A stretch of DNA of 64,000 nucleotides from Orientallactaga sibirica (Eukaryota; Chordata; Mammalia; Rodentia; Dipodidae): contig JAEOAD010000048.1 in assembly GCA_036365145.1 (NCBI GenBank), positions 15,445,001 to 15,509,000 on the forward strand. The letters run 5' to 3'. This document shows positions 21,630 through 31,900 of the stretch, piece after piece. Position 1 is the stretch's first letter, and each line of letters starts with the position of its first letter. Both the position numbers and the translations under genes were made by a program. Below the pieces are notes generated by a model, which was not told the origin of the DNA, did not search any database, and saw nothing but the letters and a program-made list of their open reading frames with translations.

Positions 21630-21758
21630 TATTATTTATTATTAATCATTATTTTGGTATTTCGAGGTAGGGTCTCCTTTTCACTATGTAGTCCGTGTGA
21701 CCTTGAACTCAGCGGTCCTCCCAAGCGCTGGGATAAAAAAGGCCACCACGCCTGGCTA
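21630..21758 (-). mobile_element. B1-like SINE, internally deleted
   Basis: GAGGTAGGGTCTCCTTTTCAC to GCCACCACGCCTGGC with missing middle parts. Confidence 0.75.
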
Positions 21759-22025
21759 CAAATATTACTTTAATCTTTGGGTTTTTTTTTTTTCTTTTGG
21801 TGATACTGAGAATTGAATGTAGGGCCCCACACATGCCAGGCAAACCCTCTATCACTGAGCTACGGCGGGCAGCGATGCTGGGATTGATGTTAATCTTCAC
21901 CTCACCTCTGGAGAGGCAGAAGGTAGGTGAGCAGCAATTTACCTAGTAACCGCCCCAACCTGCATGGTTTTTAGGGGAGAGGTCCGGGAACATTTAAAGG
22001 CCCAGCTGTGTGTGTGTGGGGGGGG

Positions 22026-22340
22026 GGGTTAACCCCAGCATTTTTGAAAAATTAATTTACTTATTTGAGAGAGAGAATAGGTGCGCCAGGACCTCCAACC
22101 ACTGCAAAGGAACTCCAGAGGCCTGCACCACCTTGTACATCTGTCTTACAAGGGACCTGGGGAATCGAACCGAGGTCCTTTGGCTTTGCAGGCAAGTGCC
22201 TTAACCGCTAAGCCATCTCTCCAGGTGGAATCCCAGCATTTAGGACAGTGAAGTAGGAGGATCTCCGTGAGTTCGCGGCCAGCCTGGGACGGGGTTACAG
22301 AGGTATGCCTGGACCAGAGAAACCTCCCAAGCAAATTTAA
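22026..22340 (+). mobile_element. Degenerate B1-like SINE split by a tRNA-derived SINE
   Basis: CCCCAGCATTT at 22032 and ATCCCAGCATTT at 22230 mark the split; the right part runs to GCCTGGACCAGAGA. Confidence 0.65.
22042..22222 (-). mobile_element. tRNA-derived SINE nested in a B1
   Basis: GAGAGAGAATAGGTGCGCCAG to CCATCTCTCCAGG, bounded by the duplicated CCAGCATTT. Confidence 0.88.
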
Positions 22341-22349
22341 AAAAAAAAA

Positions 22350-22830
22350 AAAAAAGCGCAGCTGCGCACAGCACCTTTCCTTTAAAGGACAGCGGGAGGC
22401 CCCGCCCACTACGGAAGGCGACGAGGTCTGACCGCAGAGCGCGCTCACGGGTTTCTTCCGCCAGACATTACCAATCGCCCTCCCCAACCCAGGTAACGGG
22501 CGGTGATGCTAAAGGTGCGGGAGGGGCGCGGGCCCTGCGGCGGGAGGAGGTGGCCCTCGGGGACCTGTCTGCGGAGGGAGCGGCTCCCGCAAGGTCAGCC
22601 TCTCGGCGCCGCCGGACAAGGACGTCGGGGGTCGGCCTCCGCGAGCCCGCAGGAACCCTTATCCCGGCCGCGGTCCCAGCACGCCATCCCACCCACCTTC
22701 GCCCTACGCCAAGTACGCACGCCGTACGCCCTCACGAACCCCCTTGTCGAGGCCCCTTTCTTGGGGGAGTGGGCGTGGCCTCCCCCGGAAGCCGCCGTGG
22801 GGCGCATGCGCTGGAGCGTGCTGTAGCCTT
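22350..22830 (+). promoter_or_regulatory. MTIF3: CpG-island promoter of MTIF3
   Basis: A dense CpG stretch, unlike the flanking DNA, that contains a CCAAT box (TTACCAATCG near 22470), several GGGCGG-like boxes and an NRF-1 type palindrome at 22802-22811. A possible first-exon donor CAG|GTAACG lies at 22492/22493 and another AAG|GTCAGC near 22594. The first non-coding exon cannot be fixed from sequence alone. The position, 3 kb upstream of the first coding exon on the same strand, supports the assignment. Confidence 0.75.
22802..22811. promoter_or_regulatory. NRF-1 type palindrome GCGCATGCGC
   Basis: Perfect GCGCATGCGC in the MTIF3 CpG island. NRF-1 is known to drive many nuclear genes of mitochondrial function, so the site fits the gene. 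Binding is inferred. Confidence 0.6.
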
Positions 22831-23090
22831 TTGCTTGGCTTCCTGCTGTGGCCAGGGCTGGGGAGGAGGTCATGGAGAAAACGGGCTTGCGCTCCGCCTC
22901 CCCTTCCAAATTTGTCGTTTTCTAGATTCCAGTTCGTGGGCTTTTGTAAATGACTTGTTGAGTTATTTGCATTCGTGTGTATGGGTGCAACAGGGTCTCT
23001 TACTGCAGCAATCCAATGCCTGTCCGGCTTGATGTGACTGGCAGAGGAACTGAACCTGGGCAGGTAGGCTTTGCAAGCAAGTGCCTCTAA

Positions 23091-23262
23091 CCGCTGGGTG
23101 TAGTGGCACACGCCTTTAATCCCAGAGCTCGGGAGGCAAAGGTAGGAGGATCGCCGTGAGTTCGGGGCCACTTTGAGACTACATAGTGAATTCCAGGTCA
23201 GCCTGAGCTAGAGTGAGACCCTACCTCGAAAAAAACCTAAATAAATAAATAAATAAATAAAT
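23091..23262 (+). mobile_element. B1-like SINE (MTIF3 intron)
   Basis: CGCTGGGTGTAGTGGCACACG, (AAAT)n tail. Confidence 0.9.
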
Positions 23263-23276
23263 AAGATAAAAGAGTG

Positions 23277-23408
23277 AGCTGGGCATGGTTGCCCACACCT
23301 TTAATCCCAGCACTGGGGAGGCAGAGGTAGGAGAATCATCATGAGTTTGAGGCCAGCCTGGGATGACAGTGAGTTCCAGGTCAGACTGGGCTAGAGTGAG
23401 AGCCTTAA
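23277..23408 (+). mobile_element. B1-like SINE (MTIF3 intron)
   Basis: GCTGGGCATGGTTGCCCACAC to GCTAGAGTGAGAG. Confidence 0.85.
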
Positions 23409-23483
23409 AAGTGTTTGCTTATGCCTCATGATTCACTGTGAAGTCAAGCTAGATGGTTGTGGGATGAGAATGAAACAGGTTTT

Positions 23484-23740
23484 GGCACATGCTGTGGTGG
23501 TGGTTTGACTATAAAATGCCCCAGAGCCTTTTGTGTTTGTGAGCCCCAACTGGTGGGAGTTGGAGCCCTGCCAGAGGAGGTGACACTGGAGGTGGGTTTT
23601 GTAGTCCAGTCCTGCTTGCCAGTGCTTGAAAACTCACTCTCTCCATCCTCCATGCTGTGTGTGGACATGTGATGCCTGGCTGCTACAAATATTCACCTTC
23701 TTCTATATAAATTTTTTCCTAATAAAGTTGTGGGGGTTTT
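23484..23740 (+). mobile_element. Probable MaLR-type LTR
   Basis: GTGGTGGTTTGACTATAAAA, then GAGCCCCAACTGGTGGGAG and a terminal CCTAATAAAGTTGTG resemble rodent MaLR LTRs. It lies in the first MTIF3 intron. Boundaries are uncertain. Confidence 0.4.
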
Positions 23741-23797
23741 TTCCTGTTTTTTCAAGTAGGGTATTACTGTAGCCCAAGCTGACCTGGAATTCACCAA
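23740..23797 (-). mobile_element. B1-like fragment
   Basis: CAAGTAGGGTATTACTGTAG to ACCTGGAATTCAC only. Confidence 0.7.
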
Positions 23798-24404
23798 CTT
23801 TGAGAAAAATGATAATTAGGAAGAAAAGATCATGTTTGTCTTCTCAAATGACGGTGGTTTTCATAAACTATCTGCTATGTATAGTTTTTTTTTTTTTTTT
23901 TTTTTATTTGGGAAAAAACCGAATGGGAAGTGCAGACTGAAGTGGAAGATGAGGAACTGAATTTTGGAAATGCCCACTTGAGAATGACCGATGCAACAGT
24001 GGAAGTTGGTTAGGCAGTTAACTCTGCAGGTTTGCAACTTGGAGGAGAGAATGGAGCTAACTTGGTGTTAGCAAGTGAGGTACGGAGGAAGTGAGAACGC
24101 ACACCTCCATCCCATTGCACGTACTTTACCGTGCTGTCGGATGGTGATGGATGGGACAGCGGGTTGCACAGCCAATAGGATCAAAGCCATGTTCTACACA
24201 CCCCAGGTGTTTTTCTCACACTTGTGGCACAGAGCCCATGCTTTGAGAAGTGCCACTTGAGGCACCTCCTCTTGGCCTGTATTGCCTCTCTCAAGTCACA
24301 CGTGTCTGAGGTCTCATTTTTCTACAATTTCCTAGCATGCCTGGATTCACCACGCGGGAATGCAGAGAGCAACTCTTGCTGTCATGGTAGACACACAATT
24401 TGGT

Positions 24405-24568
24405 TTTGTTTGTTTTTTGTATTTTTGTTTTACAAGGTAGGGTCTCGCTGTAGTCTAGGCTGACCTGGAATTCACTGTGTTGTCTCAGGGTGGCCTTGAA
24501 TTCACAGGGATCCTCCTACCTCTGCCTCCCAAGTGCTGGGATTAAAGGTATGAGCCACCACTCCCAGC
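24405..24568 (-). mobile_element. B1-like SINE (MTIF3 intron)
   Basis: AGGTAGGGTCTCGCTGTAG to GAGCCACCACTCCCAGC. Confidence 0.9.
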
Positions 24569-25007
24569 AAGATGGAATTTTAAAAGGCCAAGTGCTGTCT
24601 TAAAGTGCTTCAAATTCACTCATGGATTAAAGCCAGTTGTCATGCGTGCCTCTCACAATGTTAACGTGCTAGAGATGCCTGCCTTATCCACTGAGTCACA
24701 CTTTATGTCAGGGTATTCTTTCTGGCTCAGTTCTTCCAGCGGGCTGGCTTCCTTTCTGAAGTCTCCCTGTCCATACTAGTGTTACCCTTTATGCTCCATC
24801 CATCCTTAGGAATTGTTAGCAGTGTATCAAACTGAAACTCTGTGCTTGATAAATATGAATGAACTGGAGTTTTGTTACCGCATCCTTGCAGATAACCCCT
24901 TAGAATGATCTCTCTCTTGGATTTGGCACTGCAAGGTCTGGGGGGAGCACAGAGGTCTGCAGTATGGAAGAAGTGGAAACAAAAGCCTTATGTAGCCTTT
25001 TATTCTT

Positions 25008-25214
25008 TTTTAAAATTTTATTATTTATTTGAGAGAAAGAAGCAGAGAGAAAGAGAGACAGATAGAGAAAGAATGGGCATGCCAGGCCTCCAGCCACTGC
25101 AACAAACTCCAGACGCATGCGCCACCCTGTGCATCTGGCTTACGAGGGTACTGGGGAATCGAACCTTTGGCTTTGCAGGCAAGTGCCTTAACCACTAAGC
25201 CATCTCTCTAGCCC
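25008..25214 (-). mobile_element. tRNA-derived SINE (MTIF3 intron)
   Basis: Ends 240 bases before the first coding exon; short deletion next to the B box. Confidence 0.88.
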
Positions 25215-25452
25215 CTCTCCTTTTTTCAAATTTTATTTATTTATGTGGTCCTTTATTCTGGGACAGGACCACCCAGCAGTCTACCTTACTGGCACAGCCT
25301 TTCTGCGTGGGCAGGGTCTGGTAGTGCTGAGAACAGCCTTTCTCACACACATCACACACCATCCCAGGTGACGGTGTCCACCATGGACCATTACAGCAGG
25401 CTGTGAGGATCAGTGATATAGCCACAATGCACTTTTCTCCTTTCTTCTTCAG

Positions 25453-25908
25453 GATGGCTGTTCTTCTCCAGAGGTTAGCACTACACACCATAAAGACAGA
25501 AAGTAACTGCATCGGAAGATGCTTTGGAAAATGTATCATGCCGAAGACAGCCCCAGCACAGCGGTCCCCTGGCTGCTTCCATCCCAAGACTGTCAGACCC
25601 AATTTTGGCAAAAGATTTCAGTACACTTGAAGACACCCAGGATGAGAAAAAGAAGAAAAAGAATGATGCTTTTTCTAACATTGGCAGGAAAATTAGTGAG
25701 CGAATTATCCGTGTCTTTGATGAGAAGGGCAATGACCTAGGAGTCATGCACAGAGCGAATGTGATCCGACTCATGGACAAGCAAGACTTACGGCTGGTGC
25801 AGAGGAATGCCAGCGCAGAGCCCCCGGAGTACCAGCTCATGACCGGAGCACAGATCCACCAGGAGCGGCTCAAGCTCAGAGAGCAGGAAAAGGCCAAACC
25901 GAAAACCG
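25453..25908 (+). CDS. MTIF3: MTIF3 first coding exon (targeting peptide and IF3-N domain)
   Basis: The acceptor is TTCTTCAG at 25445-25452 and the ATG follows after one exon base. The donor is CCG|GTAAGT at 25908/25909. Before the CCCC run at 25566-25569 the family-like frame is that of the ATG (ends KTAPAQRS). After it, the family-like frame is shifted by one ([18 protein letters not shown]). An alternative in-frame ATG for the downstream frame at 25524 would start with a non-homologous MENVSC peptide. Confidence 0.93.
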
Positions 25909-28751
25909 GTAAGTCCTGTGCTGTGCCAGAATCCCTTACAACTAAGCATCAGCAATTGAAATTCCAGTATTTAGAAAGATAAAAATTCCACATTCTTTCT
26001 CACATGCTGATCCCACCTTTTAGGGTGTGTATGTAAACAAGGGGATGTGAGAGTGGAATAGACTATGAATCGAGATAGGGCCCAGGAGACGGGTGGTGGG
26101 AGGGGATGCCTAAAGGAGACAAGAAGTACAGGAGGAGGGCACAAGCGGAGAGGTGGAAAAAAACACCACAGTGAAGTATAATTGTTCATATTCTGTACCT
26201 GTCAAGGTGCCTGTGACTATTAATAGAAATGAGACATTGGAAACTGCAAAATATTTGTAGCTTCACCAGCATTACCCAGACTTTGTTTCTTTCATCACCC
26301 CCTTGTCCCCAGGCCTGTTTTTCATTTTTGATAACCTGGGTCCGTTTCTTCTTTTAAAACTAAAATGATGGTCCGGGTGTGGTGGCACATACCTTTAATC
26401 CCAGCACTTGGGAGGCAGAAGTAGGAGGAAGTTTGAAGCCACCCTGAGACTACCTAGTGAACTCCAGGTCAGCCTGGGGTTCCAACGAGACCCTACATGG
26501 AAATATATTTTTTTAAAAAACCTAAAATAAAAGAGAAACAAGGCAAAAAAAAAAAAAAAAGCCAAAGCCTAGCATGGTGGTACACACCTTTAATCCCAGC
26601 ACTCAGGAGGCAGAGGTAGGAGGATCACCATGAGTTCAAGGCCACCCTGAGACTACATAGTGAATTCCAGGTTTCCAGGTCAGCCTGGACCGGTGTGAAA
26701 CCCTACCTCGAAAAACCAAGAAAAAAAGCTGGGCGTGGTGGCGCACGCCTTTAATCCCAGCACATGGGGAGGCAGAGCTGGAAGGATCGCCATGAGTTCC
26801 AGGCCACCCTGAGACTATATAGTGAATTCCCGGTCAGCCTGAGCCAGAGTGAGACCCTGCCTCGAAAAACAAAAAACAAAAAAACAAACATAAAAAAGCA
26901 GGTCGTAGTCCATGAGTCTGAAAGTCAGATGAGGACTGTTGGGGCCCCTATGGGGAGCTAACCTCTTACCAGATGGGGGTGAAATTCAGGTTCCAAAGAA
27001 AAGTGGCAAACAGACATGGCACCAAATCTTACTGTTTTAAACCAGGACCAACTATGACAAAGGAACTGACTTTTTCTTCAAATATTGGGCAACATGATCT
27101 GGACATAAAGAGTAAGCAGATTCAGCAGTGGATTGAGAAACAATACAAAGTTCAAATCACTGTAAAGAAGCGGAAAAATGCAGATGAGCCACAGAGTGAA
27201 ACAGTAAGTAGACGCAGGATGGTAACTTGTGTCTCTCATTTTCTGATTAAAAACACACTTTTCCAGAGCTGGAGACATGGCTTAGAGGTTAAGTTGCTTG
27301 TCTGCAAAGCTTAAGGGCCCAGGTTTGATGCCTCAGTACTCACATAAAGCCAGATACACAAGGTGGTGCATGTATCTGGAGTTCATTTGCAGTGGCTGGA
27401 GGCCCTGGCACTCCCATTCTCTCCCTCTCGCTTTCTATCTCAAATAAGTAAATAAATAAAATATATTTTTAAAACAATGCAGTTCCAGCCAGGTGTGGTG
27501 GCACAATGCCTTTAATCCCAGCACTCGGGAGGATCACCATGAGTTCAAGGCCACCCTGAGACTACATAGTGAATTCCAGGTCAGCCTGAACTAGAGTGAA
27601 AAACAAAACAAAAACAAAAATACAGTTCCAGAAAATCTGGAAAAACTAAAGACTAAGCAGTGACTAGTGATTCCACTACCCAGTAAATTAGAATAGCTTC
27701 TATTTTTCCAAAACCAAGTATACAGTATCTATTTTCCATTATGTTTTGCTATATGAAAACTCTTCTATAATATCAAAGCCATATATCATCCTATTTTACA
27801 AAATATAAAATACCTAACCTTTAAAATAGAAAATTTAAAACCTTCAGAGGTTTCTTTCATTGACCTTCCCTCCAGAGGATTTTGTCAGTTGACCATCCCA
27901 GGGGCTATGGGCTGTCTGTTCTTGGTGCTGTGATTCTCAAGGTGAGCTCTGCATTAGAACCACGTGGGCCTAAGGTGCAGCCCAACTGATTCATCCTCTG
28001 AAGCCCAGGATCTCTCTTTTCTCTTTTTAATCACTCCAAATGATTTTATGTGTGGATTCATGCTGGGAATTTCTCTGGGATAACCATTCCTGGAATAAGG
28101 AAGGTATTTTGCCAAAGTCCATATCCTCTGCTTGGTACTTGTTTTGAGGAAAGCGTGAGTTGGGACCCAGTGTAGTCCCTAGGGTAGTGACAGAGCAGAG
28201 ACTCAAGTCCATCGAGCCTTCAGTGTTAGTTTAGGCACATGGAGCTTCTGTGCAAACTTCAATCGCTTTTAGGCAGTCACTTAAACAGCAGCAACTCCAG
28301 GATGCTGGGTTCTGTGCATAGCTCAACACACTACATCAAGATACTGTTTGGTTTTTGGAGGTAGAGACTCACTCTAGCCCGGGCTGACCTGGAATTAACT
28401 CTATTCTCAGGGTGGCTTCGAACTCACGGCGATCCTCCTACCTCTGCCTCCCAAATGCTGGGATTAAAGGTGTGCGCCACCACACCCAGCTCAAGATACT
28501 GTTTTTTAATCTTGGACTGTTGTCGTTTCTAGGACGAGATATTTAACCAAATACTCCAGAGTATGCCTGGAATCGCTACCTTCTCAAGCAGACCACAAGC
28601 TGTTAGGGGAGGAACAGCCTTCATGTGTGTCCTTCGTCATCTGAACAAGAAAGAGGAGAAGGCATACAGAGACACTCAAGAAGCCCAGAAGAGAGACGCT
28701 CTGAACAAAAACAAAGGAAATGACAGGGAGTCCAACACTGTGTGTCAGTGA
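25454..28751 (+). CDS. MTIF3: Mitochondrial translation initiation factor 3 (three coding exons, one frameshift)
   Basis: Encodes the mitochondrial IF3 homologue, which binds the 28S mitoribosomal subunit, keeps subunits apart and proofreads initiation in the matrix. Coding exons read from the sequence are 25454-25908, 27046-27203 and 28533-28751, all with AG acceptors and GT donors and matching phases. The order seen is: N-terminal [12 protein letters not shown] (targeting peptide), a lysine-rich linker, IF3-N domain ([18 protein letters not shown], about residues 70-130), IF3-C domain ([19 protein letters not shown] then [10 protein letters not shown]), a conserved [14 protein letters not shown] block and an acidic/basic tail ending TVCQ. 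The joined exons total 832 bases; removing one C from the run at 25566-25569 gives 831 (276 residues, human protein 278). As written, the frame from the ATG stops at 25627-25629. Spliced structure argues against a processed pseudogene. Identification is from recognised family sequence and synteny with GTF3A. Confidence 0.95.
26371..26518 (+). mobile_element. B1-like SINE, first of three in tandem
   Basis: GTCCGGGTGTGGTGGCACAT; lacks the usual GATCGCCATGAG stretch. Confidence 0.88.
26567..26722 (+). mobile_element. B1-like SINE, second of three
   Basis: Contains a duplicated CAGGTTTCCAGGTCAGC. Confidence 0.88.
26728..26885 (+). mobile_element. B1-like SINE, third of three
   Basis: GCTGGGCGTGGTGGCGCACG; ends 160 bases before MTIF3 coding exon 2. 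Confidence 0.9.
27046..27203 (+). CDS. MTIF3: MTIF3 second coding exon (IF3-C domain start)
   Basis: Acceptor TAAACCAG at 27038-27045, donor ACA|GTAAGT at 27203/27204. It enters in phase 1 (split glycine codon G|GA) and leaves in phase 0. It carries the [16 protein letters not shown] and [10 protein letters not shown] blocks of the C-terminal, ribosome-binding half. Confidence 0.93.
27264..27473 (+). mobile_element. tRNA-derived SINE (MTIF3 intron)
   Basis: GAGCTGGAGACATGGCTTAG; B box GGTTTGATGCC. Confidence 0.85.
27487..27620 (+). mobile_element. B1-like SINE (MTIF3 intron)
   Basis: Missing the GCAGAGGTAGGAG stretch; AACAAAAACAAAAA tail. Confidence 0.85.
28344..28492 (-). mobile_element. 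B1-like SINE (MTIF3 intron)
   Basis: CAAGATACTGTTT flanks both sides and the copy ends 40 bases before MTIF3 coding exon 3. Confidence 0.9.
28533..28751 (+). CDS. MTIF3: MTIF3 last coding exon
   Basis: Acceptor GTTTCTAG ends at 28532. The exon encodes [20 protein letters not shown] through the TGA at 28749-28751. An AATAAA signal begins only five bases after the stop, so the predicted 3' UTR is about 30 bases. Confidence 0.93.
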   Translation, partial: DEIFNQILQSMPGIATFSSRPQAVRGGTAFMCVLRHLNKKEEKAYRDTQEAQKRDALNKNKGNDRESNTVCQ

Positions 28752-28752
28752 A

Positions 28753-28761
28753 TTTAATAAA
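28753..28761. terminator. Shared bidirectional poly(A) motif TTTAATAAA
   Basis: Read on the plus strand, 28756-28761 is AATAAA, five bases past the MTIF3 stop. Read on the minus strand, 28758-28753 is ATTAAA, 47 bases past the GTF3A stop. No other AATAAA or ATTAAA is seen for either gene inside the 54-base gap. Cleavage 10-30 bases downstream of each would make the two mRNAs overlap by tens of bases, with the GTF3A end falling inside the MTIF3 last exon. Confidence 0.7.
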
Positions 28762-28805
28762 GAAAAGCTGCCTCTGAGGACATGAACTCTTCGCTCTGTC
28801 GTTCT

Positions 28806-28991
28806 TCACAAGGCTGCTGGCATCTGGTGGAGGGCAAGAACCGCAACTGTGGAGAGCCCGCTGTCCTCCACACGGCCACTCTCGGACTCTCCACTTTTGG
28901 ACAAAGATGAGTCTGGCTTCTGTTTCCTTTTAGGAGGAATGTACCCACTCAGGCGAGAGGCCAAACTCCGCTTTTCGCGAGATGGTTTTAC
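28806..28991 (-). CDS. GTF3A: GTF3A exon 9, transactivation tail
   Basis: Acceptor TTTCCCAAAG. Encodes [20 protein letters not shown], a serine-rich segment and the terminal HQMPAAL, with TGA at 28808-28806. The SREKRSLAS motif is the conserved mammalian TFIIIA activation region. Confidence 0.94.
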   Translation of the reverse strand, partial: VKPSREKRSLASRLSGYIPPKRKQKPDSSLSKSGESESGRVEDSGLSTVAVLALHQMPAAL

Positions 28992-31900
28992 CTTTGGGAA
29001 AAAGGAAAACAAGAATTCCCCATCAGAATCATCCTTTGTGGACAGCGGGTCAGTTGACCTAGTGTGGGAAGTGGAGATGCCAAGCTGGCCACAGGGGTTG
29101 GGACAGTTCTCACCCCAGCTCAGCGCTGGCATGAGCAGCCCCACTTACCTTGAGCTTCACCTTCTTCTTGTCAGGATCGTGCACAACAGCATGCCTGGTG
29201 AGGCTTTGCTACAGTGAAGGAAAAAGAAAAACCCTCAATAGCTGGTATCCACTGATGTGAAAATGCCACAAAGAACTTAAATAAACCAATAGCCTTTTTC
29301 TGCTATGTGTGGTTCAGTGATGTAACTAACTTCTGCCCAGTTCTCCAATGAGGGCTAAGAAGAGACCTGAACCCTGGCTGAGCATTTTCTCAGCCTTTTG
29401 CAGGAACTCATGTTCTGCTGTCTTCTATCATCCTAACCTCCCAAGTTCTCTATTCCAAACTCAGGGCATGCTTCTAACTGACCCTATCTCAACTATGTCC
29501 CTAAATGCTAGGAAAATCTGACCACTGCCCGGCTGGCTGTGATGGCAAAGCTGACCACACCATCTGTGGGTGTTTCCTAATGGTCTGGCCTCTGCTCAAT
29601 GACCTGTCTGTAGTCTCTATTAGGATGAATGGTTAAGAGCTAAGCCAAAATGATCAGACCCCTTCTGCGTAGCACAATCTCACTGACCTTGTGAATCATG
29701 CCAAGACCTACCTAGATGACACCCTGCGTCCCTGTGGTGGGTCATCCCTGTACAGTCTGTGTGCTTTCCCAGTGCCTAGGTGACAGGACACCCATAGTGC
29801 CAGCACACTTTGAATAAGAAGCACAGATGGGAAGGCCACTAGCTCTCCCACTTAGCACACATCAGAATCCCCATTTAACATTGCTGGGCCCCACCCCCAG
29901 GGCTTCTGACTCAGTTGGGCCAGAATGGGGCCTAGGGATCTGCATTTCTTTTTTTAAAAATTTTTTCGAACTTTTATTTGAGAGCGACACAAAGAGGAGA
30001 TAGAGAAAACGGGTGCACCAGGGCCTCCAGCCACTGCAAACGAACTCCAGATGCATGCGCCACCTTGTGCGTCTGGCCTACGTGGGTCCTGGAGAATCGA
30101 GCCTTGAACCGGGGTCCTTAGGCTTCCCAGGCAAGCGCTTAGCCACTAAGCCATCTCTCGAGCCCGGGATCTGCATTTCTAATAAGGTTCCCTTACTTCT
30201 CCCTCCCCCCACTCCTGCCGCCCACATTGCAAACTGGAGGTTCTGCAGGCTGAAGTGAGGAATATCCCCAGCTGAAGCCAGAAAGGAAGGATGTGAACCC
30301 TGATCAACACCTAAGCCAGAGCGGAAGCTGTGAGGCCTGCGTGTGGCAAGGAACACTCACTTTCATTGCAAAAGTCTTGCCACAGCCGGTGTGTTCACAC
30401 ACAAACGGGCGCTTTTCCTCATGGAAGGAGAGAATATGGCTCTGCAGGTTGAACACAGTCGTATAGGTTCGGCCACAGCCTTCTCTCGGACACCGGTACA
30501 CGTCTCTTTCTGGGGCGTGAGTCTTCATGTGTTGTTTTAGGTAATCTTTGCGCTTAAATGTTTTCTGGCATATTGAACAGGTGATTTCCTCTGGTGGAGC
30601 AGACAGACAAATTGAGCCAACTTCCCTAGTTACTACCATGTAAGAAAAACACACCAAATGCACAAGTAACACCCTCTCTGTCTACATTCTACAAATACAC
30701 ACAAATGAGAGCTTTCTGAGGAAACCTTAACCCTACTTTTTACTGTTGGGTATGCCTCAATTCCCCAAAGCTCTCCTGTGGCTCCCAGCTCCCTGGCTGT
30801 TCTCTTGTCGGGTGACTGAGCAGGTGAGGGGGGGATGCTGTCCTGGTGTCACGCAGCACCACTTCCCAAACAGTCCTGCCGAGCGCCAAGGCTTCCTGAC
30901 ACCACGTGCCAAGACATCCAGAGCCTCAAGCAAGCTGAGTGTGACCAGCTGCACCGGCTGAGACCAGCACAGCACTGCTCACCTGTCTACAGCTGAGGCC
31001 AGCACTACAAAACACACAGCGTAGAAACCCTCCGTTGAAAATATTTGCAAGGAGAGGGAGACAGCAAGCGTGGATACACCAGGGCCTGTTGCTGCTGCAC
31101 ATGAACTCCAGACACACACACCACTTTGTGCATTTGCCTTTGCATGGGTATTGGGGAATTGAACCCAGGCTGGCAGGTTTTGCAAGCATGTACCTTTATC
31201 TGCTGAGCCGTCTCCTCAGCTCACTCAGCCCTGTCACTCACTCTTCCAAACAGTGCCTCAGCTCTGAAGGGCAGCCGCCGCCTCTGCCATGCTTGCTGCG
31301 TCTGCCTTACCTTTATGGACTTCTCTCACGTGTTTCAGAAGTTCTGTCCATGTTTTTGCCACCAAAGCGCATCCTTTCTGACACTGATAGCCTGTTTAAA
31401 AATAATAATAAAAGTTGCTACACTGTGTTCAGAGTACTCTGTGCGGTACTGTACTGACGATGGCGAGAGAGGAACCGTTTGTGCCTATGTAAGCTCCCTC
31501 CCTCCCTCCCTCCCTCTCTCCTTCCCTCCCTCCCTCCCTCCCTCCCCCCACCGCCTCAAGAGGTGGGGGGGGGTCAAAACTGGGTAAGGTTTATGTGCCA
31601 GTGAAACCACACAACTGCACAGCAGGGTTCCTCACAGCAGGGTGTTACCCCCCCACACACACACACTGCACAGGAGCAGGCCTTACAAGCTCCAGCCACT
31701 TCAGTCCCCCGCCACATCTATGATCCCTTCCCTTGCCTGTTCCCTCAGCACGTATCCTTGGCAGACCACCACCATCAAATCTCAGAAACTATAGTGTGTC
31801 CCCCCACCACACACCTCTAGTGTTACATACTATAAAAGAGCAGAGAACCACTACAGAAGAAAGTAAAGCAGCGGAACCCAGAAATCAAATGGGAGTGAAT

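Noticed and set aside
22550..23032. 160-codon open frame over the MTIF3 promoter
   Set aside because: Stop codons are rare in CpG-rich DNA; composition is Ala/Arg/Pro-rich and it ends in unrelated intron sequence.
28849..29217. 122-codon plus-strand frame
   Set aside because: Exact antisense shadow of GTF3A exons 9 and 8 with the intron between.
31497..31553. CRISPR-like short repeats
   Set aside because: A (CCCT)n microsatellite with no unique spacers; the genome is mammalian.
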